Positions 44,659 through 51,359 of a stretch of DNA of 51,359 nucleotides are shown here, piece after piece. Made by a program: the position numbers and the translations under genes. The notes beneath the pieces were generated by a model. It was not told where the DNA came from, did no database searches, and saw nothing but the letters and a program-made list of their open reading frames with translations. Positions within the stretch are counted from its first letter, which is position 1. Each line of letters starts with the position of its first letter. The DNA comes from Nocardiopsis alkaliphila YIM 80379 (GTDB taxonomy: Bacteria; Actinomycetota; Actinomycetes; Streptosporangiales; Streptosporangiaceae): NCBI RefSeq assembly GCF_000341005.1, contig NZ_ANBD01000078.1:1-51359 (forward strand). Reading direction: 5' to 3'.

Positions 44659-46083
44659 ATGACCGCACACCCGTTCTGGTCGGCCGGCACCGCCGCGACC
44701 GGCGACACCGAGATGACCATCCTCAACCCCTACACCGGCGAGGCGGTGGGCACCGTTTCCGTTCCCACCCCCGAGCAGGTGGAGGAGGCCGTGGCCGCCG
44801 CGCACGCGGCCGCCGCCGAGGCCGCCGCCCTGCCCGCCCATGTGCGTGCCTCCGCTCTGGACCACGTCTGCGGGCGGATGGCCGAGCGCGCCGAGGAGAT
44901 CGCCCAGGTGATCACCGCCGAGAGCGGCAAGGCCATCAAGTGGGCCCGGGCCGAGGTCGGACGCGCCGTCTCGGTCTTTCGCTGGGCGGCCGAAGAGAGC
45001 CGTCGGGACAGTGGAGAGCTTCAGCGCTTGGACACCGATGCGGGTGGTGTCGGTCGCATGGCCCTGATCCGTCGCGTCCCCAAGGGTCCGGTCCTGGGCA
45101 TCCCTCCGTTCAACTTCCCGCTCAACCTGGTCGCGCACAAGATCGGACCCGCGATCGCCGTGGGTGCGCCCATCATCCTCAAACCCGCCCCGGCCACCCC
45201 CATGACGGCACTGCTACTGGGCGAGATCATCGCCGAGACCGACCTGCCCCGCGGCATGGTGTCGGTGTTGCCCATGCCCAACGACTCGGCCGCGGCGTTG
45301 ATCACCGACGATCGTCTGCCCGTGGTGTCCTTCACCGGTGGCGCCTTCGGTTGGGAGATCCAGCGACGGGTCCCTCACAAGCACCTCATCTTGGAATTGG
45401 GCGGTAACGCCGCCGCCGTGGTGCTGGACGACGCCGATCTGGACCGGGCCGCCCGACGGGTGGCGCTGTTCGGTAACAGCCAGGCCGGTCAGGTGTGTAT
45501 CGGTGTGCAGCGCGTCGTGGTCACCGAGACCGTGCACGACGCCTTCGTGCCGCGCCTGGTCGCGCAGGTCGAGGCGCTCGGCACCGGTGACCCCGCCGAC
45601 CCCGGGACCGACGTGGGTCCGATGATCGACGAGGCGGCTGCCGAGCGGGTGCTCTCCTGGGTGGGCGAGGCGGTCGAGGCCGGGGCTCGTGTGCTCACCG
45701 GAGGCACTCGTGACGGTGTGACAATGGCGCCCACCGTCTTGGTCGACGTTCCCTCCGAAGCCAGGGTGGTGCGTCAGGAGGTGTTCGGCCCGGTCCTGGT
45801 GGTTCAACGGGTCGCCGACACCGACGCCGCCTTCGCCGCGGTCAACGACAGCGACTATGGCTTGCAGGCGGGCGTGTTCACCCGGGACCTGCCCACCGCC
45901 TTCCGCGCCCACCGGGAGTTGGAGGTCGGTGGTGTGATCATCGGCGACGTTCCCACCTTCCGCGCCGATCAAATGCCCTACGGCGGAGTCAAGGGTTCCG
46001 GTGTGGGCAAGGAGGGCGTGCGCGCCGCGATGACCGACCTGAGCGAGGAGCGCGTCATGGTCCTCACCGGTATCGATCTGTAG
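44659..46083 (+). CDS. NAD(P)-dependent aldehyde dehydrogenase
   Basis: A 474-residue aldehyde dehydrogenase. The catalytic residues are in place: Asn152 (PPFNFPLN), Glu246 (LELGGN) and Cys280 (GQVCIGVQR). KPAP at 175-178 binds the cofactor. The nucleotide loop reads FTGGAFGWEI where most members have FTGS. The length and overall pattern fit the succinate-semialdehyde/lactaldehyde/phosphonoacetaldehyde group, but the substrate is open. ATG 44659 has no clear ribosome binding site; the frame is open upstream, yet the family starts here. Confidence 0.9.
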   Translation: MTAHPFWSAGTAATGDTEMTILNPYTGEAVGTVSVPTPEQVEEAVAAAHAAAAEAAALPAHVRASALDHVCGRMAERAEEIAQVITAESGKAIKWARAEVGRAVSVFRWAAEESRRDSGELQRLDTDAGGVGRMALIRRVPKGPVLGIPPFNFPLNLVAHKIGPAIAVGAPIILKPAPATPMTALLLGEIIAETDLPRGMVSVLPMPNDSAAALITDDRLPVVSFTGGAFGWEIQRRVPHKHLILELGGNAAAVVLDDADLDRAARRVALFGNSQAGQVCIGVQRVVVTETVHDAFVPRLVAQVEALGTGDPADPGTDVGPMIDEAAAERVLSWVGEAVEAGARVLTGGTRDGVTMAPTVLVDVPSEARVVRQEVFGPVLVVQRVADTDAAFAAVNDSDYGLQAGVFTRDLPTAFRAHRELEVGGVIIGDVPTFRADQMPYGGVKGSGVGKEGVRAAMTDLSEERVMVLTGIDL

Positions 46084-46097
46084 ACGCCCGCACGGGG

Positions 46098-46140
46098 ACG
46101 GCCGGTGGCCACCCCAAGGGGAAGGGTGGTCACCGGCCGT
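46098..46140. terminator. Terminator between the dehydrogenase and protease genes
   Basis: ACGGCCGGTGGCCACCC (46098-46114) pairs with GGGTGGTCACCGGCCGT (46124-46140) with one mismatch. The genes converge on it. Confidence 0.75.
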
Positions 46141-46194
46141 GGTCGGGGACGATCACGCCCCCGGTGAGGAGGGAATCCTCTTCAGCGATCGGTG

Positions 46195-47280
46195 CTACAG
46201 GCGTTCGGCGCGCTCGAAGAGCCGTTGGGCCTCTACCCCGAATCGGGGACCGTACTGGGTGTTGCGGTCGTCGGCGTACTTGAAGCTCACCACCGAGGAG
46301 ATGGTGCCCTGGCCGGTGGTGGAGTCGAAGTCGGTGAACCATGGCCCGCCACTGGACCCTTGTGTCATCGCGCAGCGCATCCCGTTGGCGGTGGTGCCGC
46401 CGGTGTCGGGGGTGGTCCGGCCCGAGCAGTAGTGCAGGTCCTCACCGTCGTAAGGGGAGGAGGCCGGGTAGCCGAACGAGTACACCTGCACGCCTCGTTC
46501 CACCTGGGCCTGGGACCAGGAATCGAAGGAGATCGGCTGGGACCCGACCCGGTCCTGAGCGGTCTCGGAGCCGTCCTTGTTCAGTACGACCATCGCGAAG
46601 TCGTAGCTGTCGTCGGCCTGGTCGGCCCACTGCGGGGCGACCAGCAGGTCGCGTGCGGTGAACTTACCGTGCGGGCTTCCCCCCGCCGAGTGCCCCGGCA
46701 CGAAGGTCCAGTTGCGCGCCCAGGAACCTCGACCATCCTTGGCGCAGTGGCCGGCGGTGACCAGGGTGCTCCTGTTGGCCGAGTCCACCACCGACGCCGA
46801 ACACGTGAAGTCGCGCCCGTCCAGGGTCAGGTACACCTTGCCGGTGGTGCGGGCGACCAGCCCGCCACCGGTCCAACGCTCGCCGGCGCTGTCGGGTCGG
46901 GAGACCTGCCATTCCACCTCCTGGTCCTCAGGGGCGGGGAAGAGGGAGGAACCGGTGAGATCGAGGGTGGAATCGATAAGGTCGGAGATGGGGCGCGCGG
47001 TGGCCATCCGTTCGTCGGTCCAGTAGGCGAGGACCTCGGCGTTCTGGGCCTGGGTGATCGCCCCCACCTGGTGGACGGCCCCGTCCACTCGGGTGAGGGA
47101 GGCCTGGGACGATCGGACCGGCGTCTGGTCCGGAGCCGTGGCCTCGGAGTCGGTGGTGTGGACGGCCTGGGTGAGCGCGGCTGTGGGTGCCGGGAGCTTG
47201 TCGATGATCGCCGCCCCCGCGAAGGCGACCATGAGGGCGGCCAGCGGGGTGAGGACCTTGTATGCGGTGGGCGAGGTCAT
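46195..47280 (-). CDS. Secreted trypsin-like serine protease
   Basis: A 361-residue exported protein. A signal or anchor helix (about 8-26) is followed by a pro-region and a chymotrypsin-fold domain from about residue 145. The catalytic triad is His178 (LVTAGHC), Asp227 (DSYDFAMV) and Ser310 (QGSSGGPW); Cys160/Cys179 and Cys285/Cys303 are likely disulfides. It resembles secreted actinobacterial peptidases related to glutamyl endopeptidases. ATG 47280 gives a normal signal peptide; a start six codons upstream is less likely. It follows a CocE-type hydrolase gene in the same direction but a strong hairpin separates them. Confidence 0.85.
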   Translation of the reverse strand: MTSPTAYKVLTPLAALMVAFAGAAIIDKLPAPTAALTQAVHTTDSEATAPDQTPVRSSQASLTRVDGAVHQVGAITQAQNAEVLAYWTDERMATARPISDLIDSTLDLTGSSLFPAPEDQEVEWQVSRPDSAGERWTGGGLVARTTGKVYLTLDGRDFTCSASVVDSANRSTLVTAGHCAKDGRGSWARNWTFVPGHSAGGSPHGKFTARDLLVAPQWADQADDSYDFAMVVLNKDGSETAQDRVGSQPISFDSWSQAQVERGVQVYSFGYPASSPYDGEDLHYCSGRTTPDTGGTTANGMRCAMTQGSSGGPWFTDFDSTTGQGTISSVVSFKYADDRNTQYGPRFGVEAQRLFERAERL

Positions 47281-47424
47281 GGCCCGATCTTTGCACACTG
47301 GCGGTAATTATTTGACTACTTTTAGTTTGTGTCGCTGAACTTTCGGGAACCAAGCCCGTTCGGGAGGGTGGTTCGGTGCCTTCGAGGAGGGCCGATGTCC
47401 ACGCCCACGGCACAACCCTTGTGA

Positions 47425-47464
47425 GGTGGCCGGTCGACTTCGCCGGAGAGAAGTCGACCGGCCA
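47425..47464. terminator. Strong hairpin between the two secreted-hydrolase genes
   Basis: GTGGCCGGTCGACTTC (47425-47440) pairs perfectly over 16 bp with GAAGTCGACCGGCCAC (47449-47464) around an 8-base loop. A T run follows on the plus strand. It lies 55 bases beyond the CocE-type gene. Confidence 0.75.
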
Positions 47465-47519
47465 CCGGTTTTTGAAGGCTCCGGTGCCGTGCGACCCGGA
47501 CCGGAGCCCGAGGGAAGGA

Positions 47520-49154
47520 TCAGCCGAGCGGGATGGTCACCCGGGCGGGGGCGTCCTCGGGAGAGGCCACCTCGACACGGTCGCCGATGCGGCTCTCACC
47601 CGAGTAGCGCGCGTCGCGACTGTCCACCACCACGGCCAGCCGGTGGCCTGCGGGGACGTCCCACACCACCGACGACAGTTCGGTCTCCACCGTCACGGGT
47701 TCGCCCGGGGTGGTGCCGCGCAGGGTGTAGGGGGCGTGGCTCACCAGGGAACCGGTGCCCCGGGAATTGATCGCGTACAGGTACACGAACACCGACTGGT
47801 CGGTGGCGGACGGGGTGACCGTGAACGTCACCTCCGGGGTGCCCGCCACACGGACGCCCTCGGGGTAGGCGGGGCTGGTCCACACGGCCGCGCGGTGTCG
47901 GTCCACGGTGGGCAGTAGCACGCCCGTGGGCACGTCGAAGAATTGTTGGAGCGCACCGGTGAGCATGACGGTGCCACTGTCGGCGGGGGTGTTGATTCCG
48001 GTGCGGAAGTCATAGTCCCAGCCGGTCGCGGGTTCGGTCTCCATCGCTCCGGAGCTCTGCCAACGCAGCCAGTTCTTGCTGGGCTCGGCGAGGAAGTACT
48101 CGTCGGTGCCCGTGGTCACCGACGGCCAGTCGGCGTGCGAGGTCCACGCGCCACGTCCGTTGTTGGGCTTGAGGTGCACGGGGGCCTCGGCGTCGATTCC
48201 GTTGTCCTCATCCTTGAGGTGGTGATCGAACCAGCGTGCCAGGTCCTCCCAGACCTCGTTGGGCAGGCCGAGTGCGCCGAAGGCCTCGGATGTGGCGTGG
48301 TCGCCGGGAGCGAACATCAAGCGCTTGGGACCATCGAGTTCCTCGTAGAAGTCGGCGATGTGTCCGACCGGGAACATGCCGTCGTTCCAGCCGTGCGCCA
48401 TCATGATGGCGGTCCCGTTGGCGTTGAGTTGGTCCACCTTGGTGGCGGCGGAGCGTTCCGGGGAGAGTTCCAGGATGGGCTCGACGTTGCCCTTGCGGTA
48501 CTCGCGCTCGATCTCCCGGAGCTTCTCGCCGGGCCGTCCGACCAGGTTGCCGGCCAGGAGCAGCAGTTCGGCGGACTGCACGTCGATGGTCTCGTTGGGG
48601 TAGAGCGAGGCCTCCAGGTCGGCCCAGCCGCTCATGGCACCGACGGCCTTGACCCGGTCGTCCTGGGCGGCGGTGAGGAGGCTGATGCCCGCTCCGTAGG
48701 AGATGCCGGCCATGCCGATGCGATCGGGATCGGCGTCGGTGTTGTCCAAGGCCCAGTCGATGACGGCACTGGCGTCGGCCAGGTCCTCGGGGCCGGCTAC
48801 CTCGATACCGCCGCCGGAATCCCAAAAGCCGCGTGAGGAATAGGCCACGACCTGGTAACCGGAGGTTTCCGCCATCTTCTTGGCGGCGCCGACGTAGAGG
48901 AGGTGGGGGGTGCCCCAGGCGGCCGGCATGACCAACAGCGGGTGCGGGCCCTCGACCCCGGTGGGGGTGATGACCTTGGCCTTCAGTTCGGTTCCGTCAT
49001 GGCTGACGATGGTCTCGTAGCCGATGGTCGAGCCGATGCTCTGGGCGGACGCGGGGGCGGGAGACAACAGGGCGGCGGAGAGAACGGACGCCACGAGAAC
49101 GGACAGAATGCGGGGGAGCACGCCGAAGGGGGCGCGTGCGGGGGTGGGGGTCAT
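47520..49154 (-). CDS. Secreted X-Pro dipeptidyl-peptidase/CocE-family hydrolase
   Basis: A 544-residue exported alpha/beta hydrolase (S15/CocE family). The signal peptide ends near residue 37 (LLSPAPASAQS). The nucleophile is Ser152 in AGISYGAG, the acid Asp258 in AHGWNDGMFPV and the base His286 in GDHATSE. The C-terminal 150 residues form the jelly-roll typical of the family. Members cleave X-Pro dipeptides or esters; which applies cannot be said. ATG 49154 follows GAGG and begins a proper signal sequence. Confidence 0.87.
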   Translation of the reverse strand: MTPTPARAPFGVLPRILSVLVASVLSAALLSPAPASAQSIGSTIGYETIVSHDGTELKAKVITPTGVEGPHPLLVMPAAWGTPHLLYVGAAKKMAETSGYQVVAYSSRGFWDSGGGIEVAGPEDLADASAVIDWALDNTDADPDRIGMAGISYGAGISLLTAAQDDRVKAVGAMSGWADLEASLYPNETIDVQSAELLLLAGNLVGRPGEKLREIEREYRKGNVEPILELSPERSAATKVDQLNANGTAIMMAHGWNDGMFPVGHIADFYEELDGPKRLMFAPGDHATSEAFGALGLPNEVWEDLARWFDHHLKDEDNGIDAEAPVHLKPNNGRGAWTSHADWPSVTTGTDEYFLAEPSKNWLRWQSSGAMETEPATGWDYDFRTGINTPADSGTVMLTGALQQFFDVPTGVLLPTVDRHRAAVWTSPAYPEGVRVAGTPEVTFTVTPSATDQSVFVYLYAINSRGTGSLVSHAPYTLRGTTPGEPVTVETELSSVVWDVPAGHRLAVVVDSRDARYSGESRIGDRVEVASPEDAPARVTIPLG

Positions 49155-49434
49155 TGCGAAACCTCGAAGAAAAGGGGCGGGGAGGTCCCGATGGGTTCGC
49201 GCCGTCACCATCGGTGGTCGTCGGGGGGCGGTTCGCCCGACGGTGAGTGGTCTCTCTTCCTACTGTGGCGTAACTTACTTGCCGGTAAAGTTAGACGATC
49301 TCCAAGACCCTGTAAAGACCTGGGCGTTCCCGAACCCCTTTCGACTCGGGGATTCGGGCCATCGAACCCGACCTGGCGCAGGGGTCCTCCACAGGCCTTC
49401 GGCAGCGGTCGTCGGGTTGGGTGACAATGGGACG

Positions 49435-50664
49435 GTGCGAGAAGAACAGCAACGAACAGTGGTGATCCTCGGGTCCACCGGGTCCATCGGGACCCAGGCC
49501 ATCGACCTGGTCCAACGCAACCCGGAGCGTTTCCGCGTGGTGGGTCTGGCCGCGGGCGGTGGCCGCACGGACCTGCTGGCCAAGCAGGCCGTCCAGCTCG
49601 GTGTCGAACGCGTGGCCGTGGCCGACCCCGCGCGCGCCGCCGAGCTCGGCCGCCTGCTGGCCGAACAGGGCGCCACACCCGAGGTGCTTCCCGGGGCCGA
49701 GGGCGTGGCGGCGCTCGCCGGAACCTCCTGCGATGTCGTGCTCAACGGCATCACCGGCGCTCTGGGGCTGGAGTCCACCCTCGCCGCGCTACGCTCCGGA
49801 GCCACCTTGGCCCTGGCCAACAAGGAATCGCTCATCATCGGTGGTCCATTGGTACGGGAGTTGGCCGAACCCGGTCAGATCGTCCCGGTCGATTCCGAGC
49901 ACTACGCCATCGCTCAGTGCTTCCCACACCGACCGCAAGGGGAACTCACCGGTCTCGCCCAAGGGCTGGTGCACGCACGAACGTCCCAGGTGCGCCGGCT
50001 GGTCGTCACCGCGAGTGGTGGCCCCTTCCGGGGGCGCCGTGCCGAGGATCTGACCGCGGTCACCCCGGAACAGGCGCTCGACCATCCCACCTGGAGCATG
50101 GGCCCGGTCATCACGGTCAACTCCGCCACCCTGGTCAACAAAGGGCTGGAGGTGATCGAGGCGAACCTGCTGTTCGACATCCCCTTCGACCGCATCGAGG
50201 TGGTCGTCCACCCACAGTCGATCGTGCACTCCATGGTCGAGTACGTGGACGGCACCACCCTGGCCAAGGCCAGCCCGCCCAGCATGATGATCCCCATCGC
50301 CTACGGCATGAGCGCACCCGACCGGGTCCCCGACGCCGCTCCCGGCATGGATTGGACCCGGGCCCAGAGTTGGACCTTCGAACCACTGGATCACGAGGCC
50401 TTCCCGGCGGTGCGCGTGGCCGCCGAGGTCGGCGCGGTGGGGGGCACCGCCCCGGCCGTCTACAACGCGGCCAACGAGGAGGCGGTCGACGCGTTCCTCC
50501 GGGGAAACCTCGCCTTTACGGCGATCATGGACACCGTCTCCCAGGTAGTCTCTGAACACCGGCGGACGGACGGTTCGGGTTCCGCACCCCTGACCCTGGA
50601 CGACGTGTACGCCGCCGACACCTGGGCCCGCATCCGCGCGCGCGAGCTGCTCGCCCACGGCTGA
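49435..50664 (+). CDS. dxr: 1-deoxy-D-xylulose 5-phosphate reductoisomerase
   Basis: Second enzyme of the MEP isoprenoid pathway, converting DXP to 2-C-methyl-D-erythritol 4-phosphate with NADPH. The 409-residue protein has the NADPH loop GSTGSIG (13-19), ANKESLI, the metal-binding VDSEHYA motif and the ASGGPFRG flexible loop region. GTG 49435 is chosen because the nucleotide-binding strand begins seven residues later; the long upstream open frame is not protein-like. It is 27 bases from the RseP-type gene, an arrangement common in actinobacteria, usually followed by ispG. Confidence 0.96.
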   Translation: MREEQQRTVVILGSTGSIGTQAIDLVQRNPERFRVVGLAAGGGRTDLLAKQAVQLGVERVAVADPARAAELGRLLAEQGATPEVLPGAEGVAALAGTSCDVVLNGITGALGLESTLAALRSGATLALANKESLIIGGPLVRELAEPGQIVPVDSEHYAIAQCFPHRPQGELTGLAQGLVHARTSQVRRLVVTASGGPFRGRRAEDLTAVTPEQALDHPTWSMGPVITVNSATLVNKGLEVIEANLLFDIPFDRIEVVVHPQSIVHSMVEYVDGTTLAKASPPSMMIPIAYGMSAPDRVPDAAPGMDWTRAQSWTFEPLDHEAFPAVRVAAEVGAVGGTAPAVYNAANEEAVDAFLRGNLAFTAIMDTVSQVVSEHRRTDGSGSAPLTLDDVYAADTWARIRARELLAHG

Positions 50665-50691
50665 GGACAACTCTGGCTTGAGGAGAGATAC

Positions 50692-51359
50692 ATGGTCGTG
50701 TTGCTGACCGTGGTCGGGATCATCCTGCTCGTCCTGGGTTTGCTGTTCTCGATCGCCTGGCACGAACTCGGTCACATGGCCACGGCCAAGATGTTCGGCA
50801 TCAAGTGCACCGAGTTCATGGTCGGGTTCGGTAAGACCCTGTGGTCGACGCGCCGAGGTGAGACCGAGTACGGGATCAAGGCGGTGCCACTGGGTGGTTT
50901 CGTGCGCATGGTGGGGATGTTGCCTCCGGCCAAACGCACCGAGGACGACGGTTCCCGCAAGATGTCCCGGTGGCGGGCCATGGCCGAGGACGCCCGCGAG
51001 GCCTCCTACGTGGAGCTGGGGCCCCAGGACCAGGACCGCCAGTTCTACCAGCGTTCTCCCTGGAAGCGCCTGATCGTCATGTTCGCCGGCCCGGGCATGA
51101 ACCTGATCCTGGGCATCATCCTGCTCGCGGTGCTCTTCATGGGCATCGGTGTCTACCAGGACACCACCGAGATCGGGGCGGTCAGCGAGTGCGTGGCACC
51201 CGAGGGCACCTCCATCACCGAGTGCACCGACGACCTGCCGCCCACCCCCGCCCTGGAGGCGGGCCTGCTCCCCGGTGACGTCATCGTCTCCGTGGCCGGC
51301 ACCCCCACCCCGGAGTGGGCCGATGCCAGCCGCGAGATCCGAGTGGCGGGCGGGCCCCC
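50692..51359 (+). CDS. rseP: Site-2 zinc protease RseP family (3' partial)
   Basis: Intramembrane metalloprotease of family M50 that cleaves membrane-bound anti-sigma factors and signal-peptide remnants. The first helix carries the zinc motif HELGH in IAWHELGHMATA. VGFGKTLW and VPLGGFVRMVGM follow, then FAGPGMNLILG in the next membrane segment, and a PDZ domain starts near LEAGLLPGDVIVSVAG. AGGAGA stands just before ATG 50692. About 222 codons are present before the right edge; full-length actinobacterial members have around 430. A cytoplasmic insert with many charged residues (about 80-110) is typical of the actinobacterial branch. Confidence 0.94.
   Translation, partial: MVVLLTVVGIILLVLGLLFSIAWHELGHMATAKMFGIKCTEFMVGFGKTLWSTRRGETEYGIKAVPLGGFVRMVGMLPPAKRTEDDGSRKMSRWRAMAEDAREASYVELGPQDQDRQFYQRSPWKRLIVMFAGPGMNLILGIILLAVLFMGIGVYQDTTEIGAVSECVAPEGTSITECTDDLPPTPALEAGLLPGDVIVSVAGTPTPEWADASREIRVAGGP

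Noticed and set aside
47376-47918. Plus-strand frame opposite the CocE-type gene
   Set aside because: Crosses a strong terminator hairpin and is antisense to a clear secreted hydrolase.

Overview
The window looks like chromosomal DNA of a high-GC actinomycete, most plausibly a member of the Nocardiopsis/Thermobifida group. The basis is strongly GC-biased third codon positions, GTG/TTG starts, Opp-type oligosaccharide transport linked to a GH2 beta-mannosidase, an operator matching the CelR/CebR cellulose-regulon site, a GylR-type glycerol regulon and type I-E-like CRISPR repeats. The genus is an inference from gene content; no 16S rRNA or tRNA gene was seen.

Left part (1-13.9 kb). A helicase-like protein with eroded ATPase motifs runs in from the left edge, followed by a Nei-type DNA glycosylase. 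Then comes a mannooligosaccharide utilisation locus: a LacI-type regulator behind a perfect 20-bp operator, a lipoprotein binding protein, two permeases, two ATPases and a beta-mannosidase. A 14-bp CelR/CebR-type operator precedes the transporter, and two related sites lie between the binding-protein and permease genes. A CspA-type cold-shock gene follows.

Glycerol block (13.9-19.4 kb, minus strand): glpD, glpF, glpK and an IclR/GylR-type regulator. The same 15-bp dyad lies upstream of glpD, glpK and the regulator gene, and at glpD it fills the spacer of a recognisable promoter. Threonine aldolase and a DJ-1/PfpI-like protein that has lost its nucleophile cysteine follow.

Accessory island (21.2-25.1 kb). 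An ABC/RecF-type ATPase gene overlaps by 4 bases a gene for a DUF4276-like, TOPRIM-like protein, resembling two-gene ATPase + TOPRIM anti-phage systems such as PARIS. The pair is flanked by two direct copies of a block of about 420 bp, each coding a two-helix membrane protein and starting with a decayed CRISPR repeat. Further CRISPR repeats lie beside the pair, and no cas genes are visible. A shortened RDD-family gene closes the island. This is the most unusual part of the window.

Middle part (25.2-37.1 kb): a class V aminotransferase, a gluconate block (GntP permease, GntR/FCD regulator, gluconokinase, with a 15-bp dyad upstream of the permease), two unknown genes, and a complete Dpp/Opp transporter with a large perfect palindrome between binding-protein and permease genes.

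Right part (37.3-51.4 kb): a membrane-anchored serine hydrolase, two SdpI-family genes around a DUF393 gene, a protein of a family often labelled 3-methyladenine DNA glycosylase, an HD-domain protein, a 610-residue coiled-coil protein of unknown function, an aldehyde dehydrogenase, a secreted trypsin-like protease, a secreted CocE/X-Pro-type hydrolase, and the isoprenoid gene dxr followed by an RseP-type site-2 protease cut off by the right edge.
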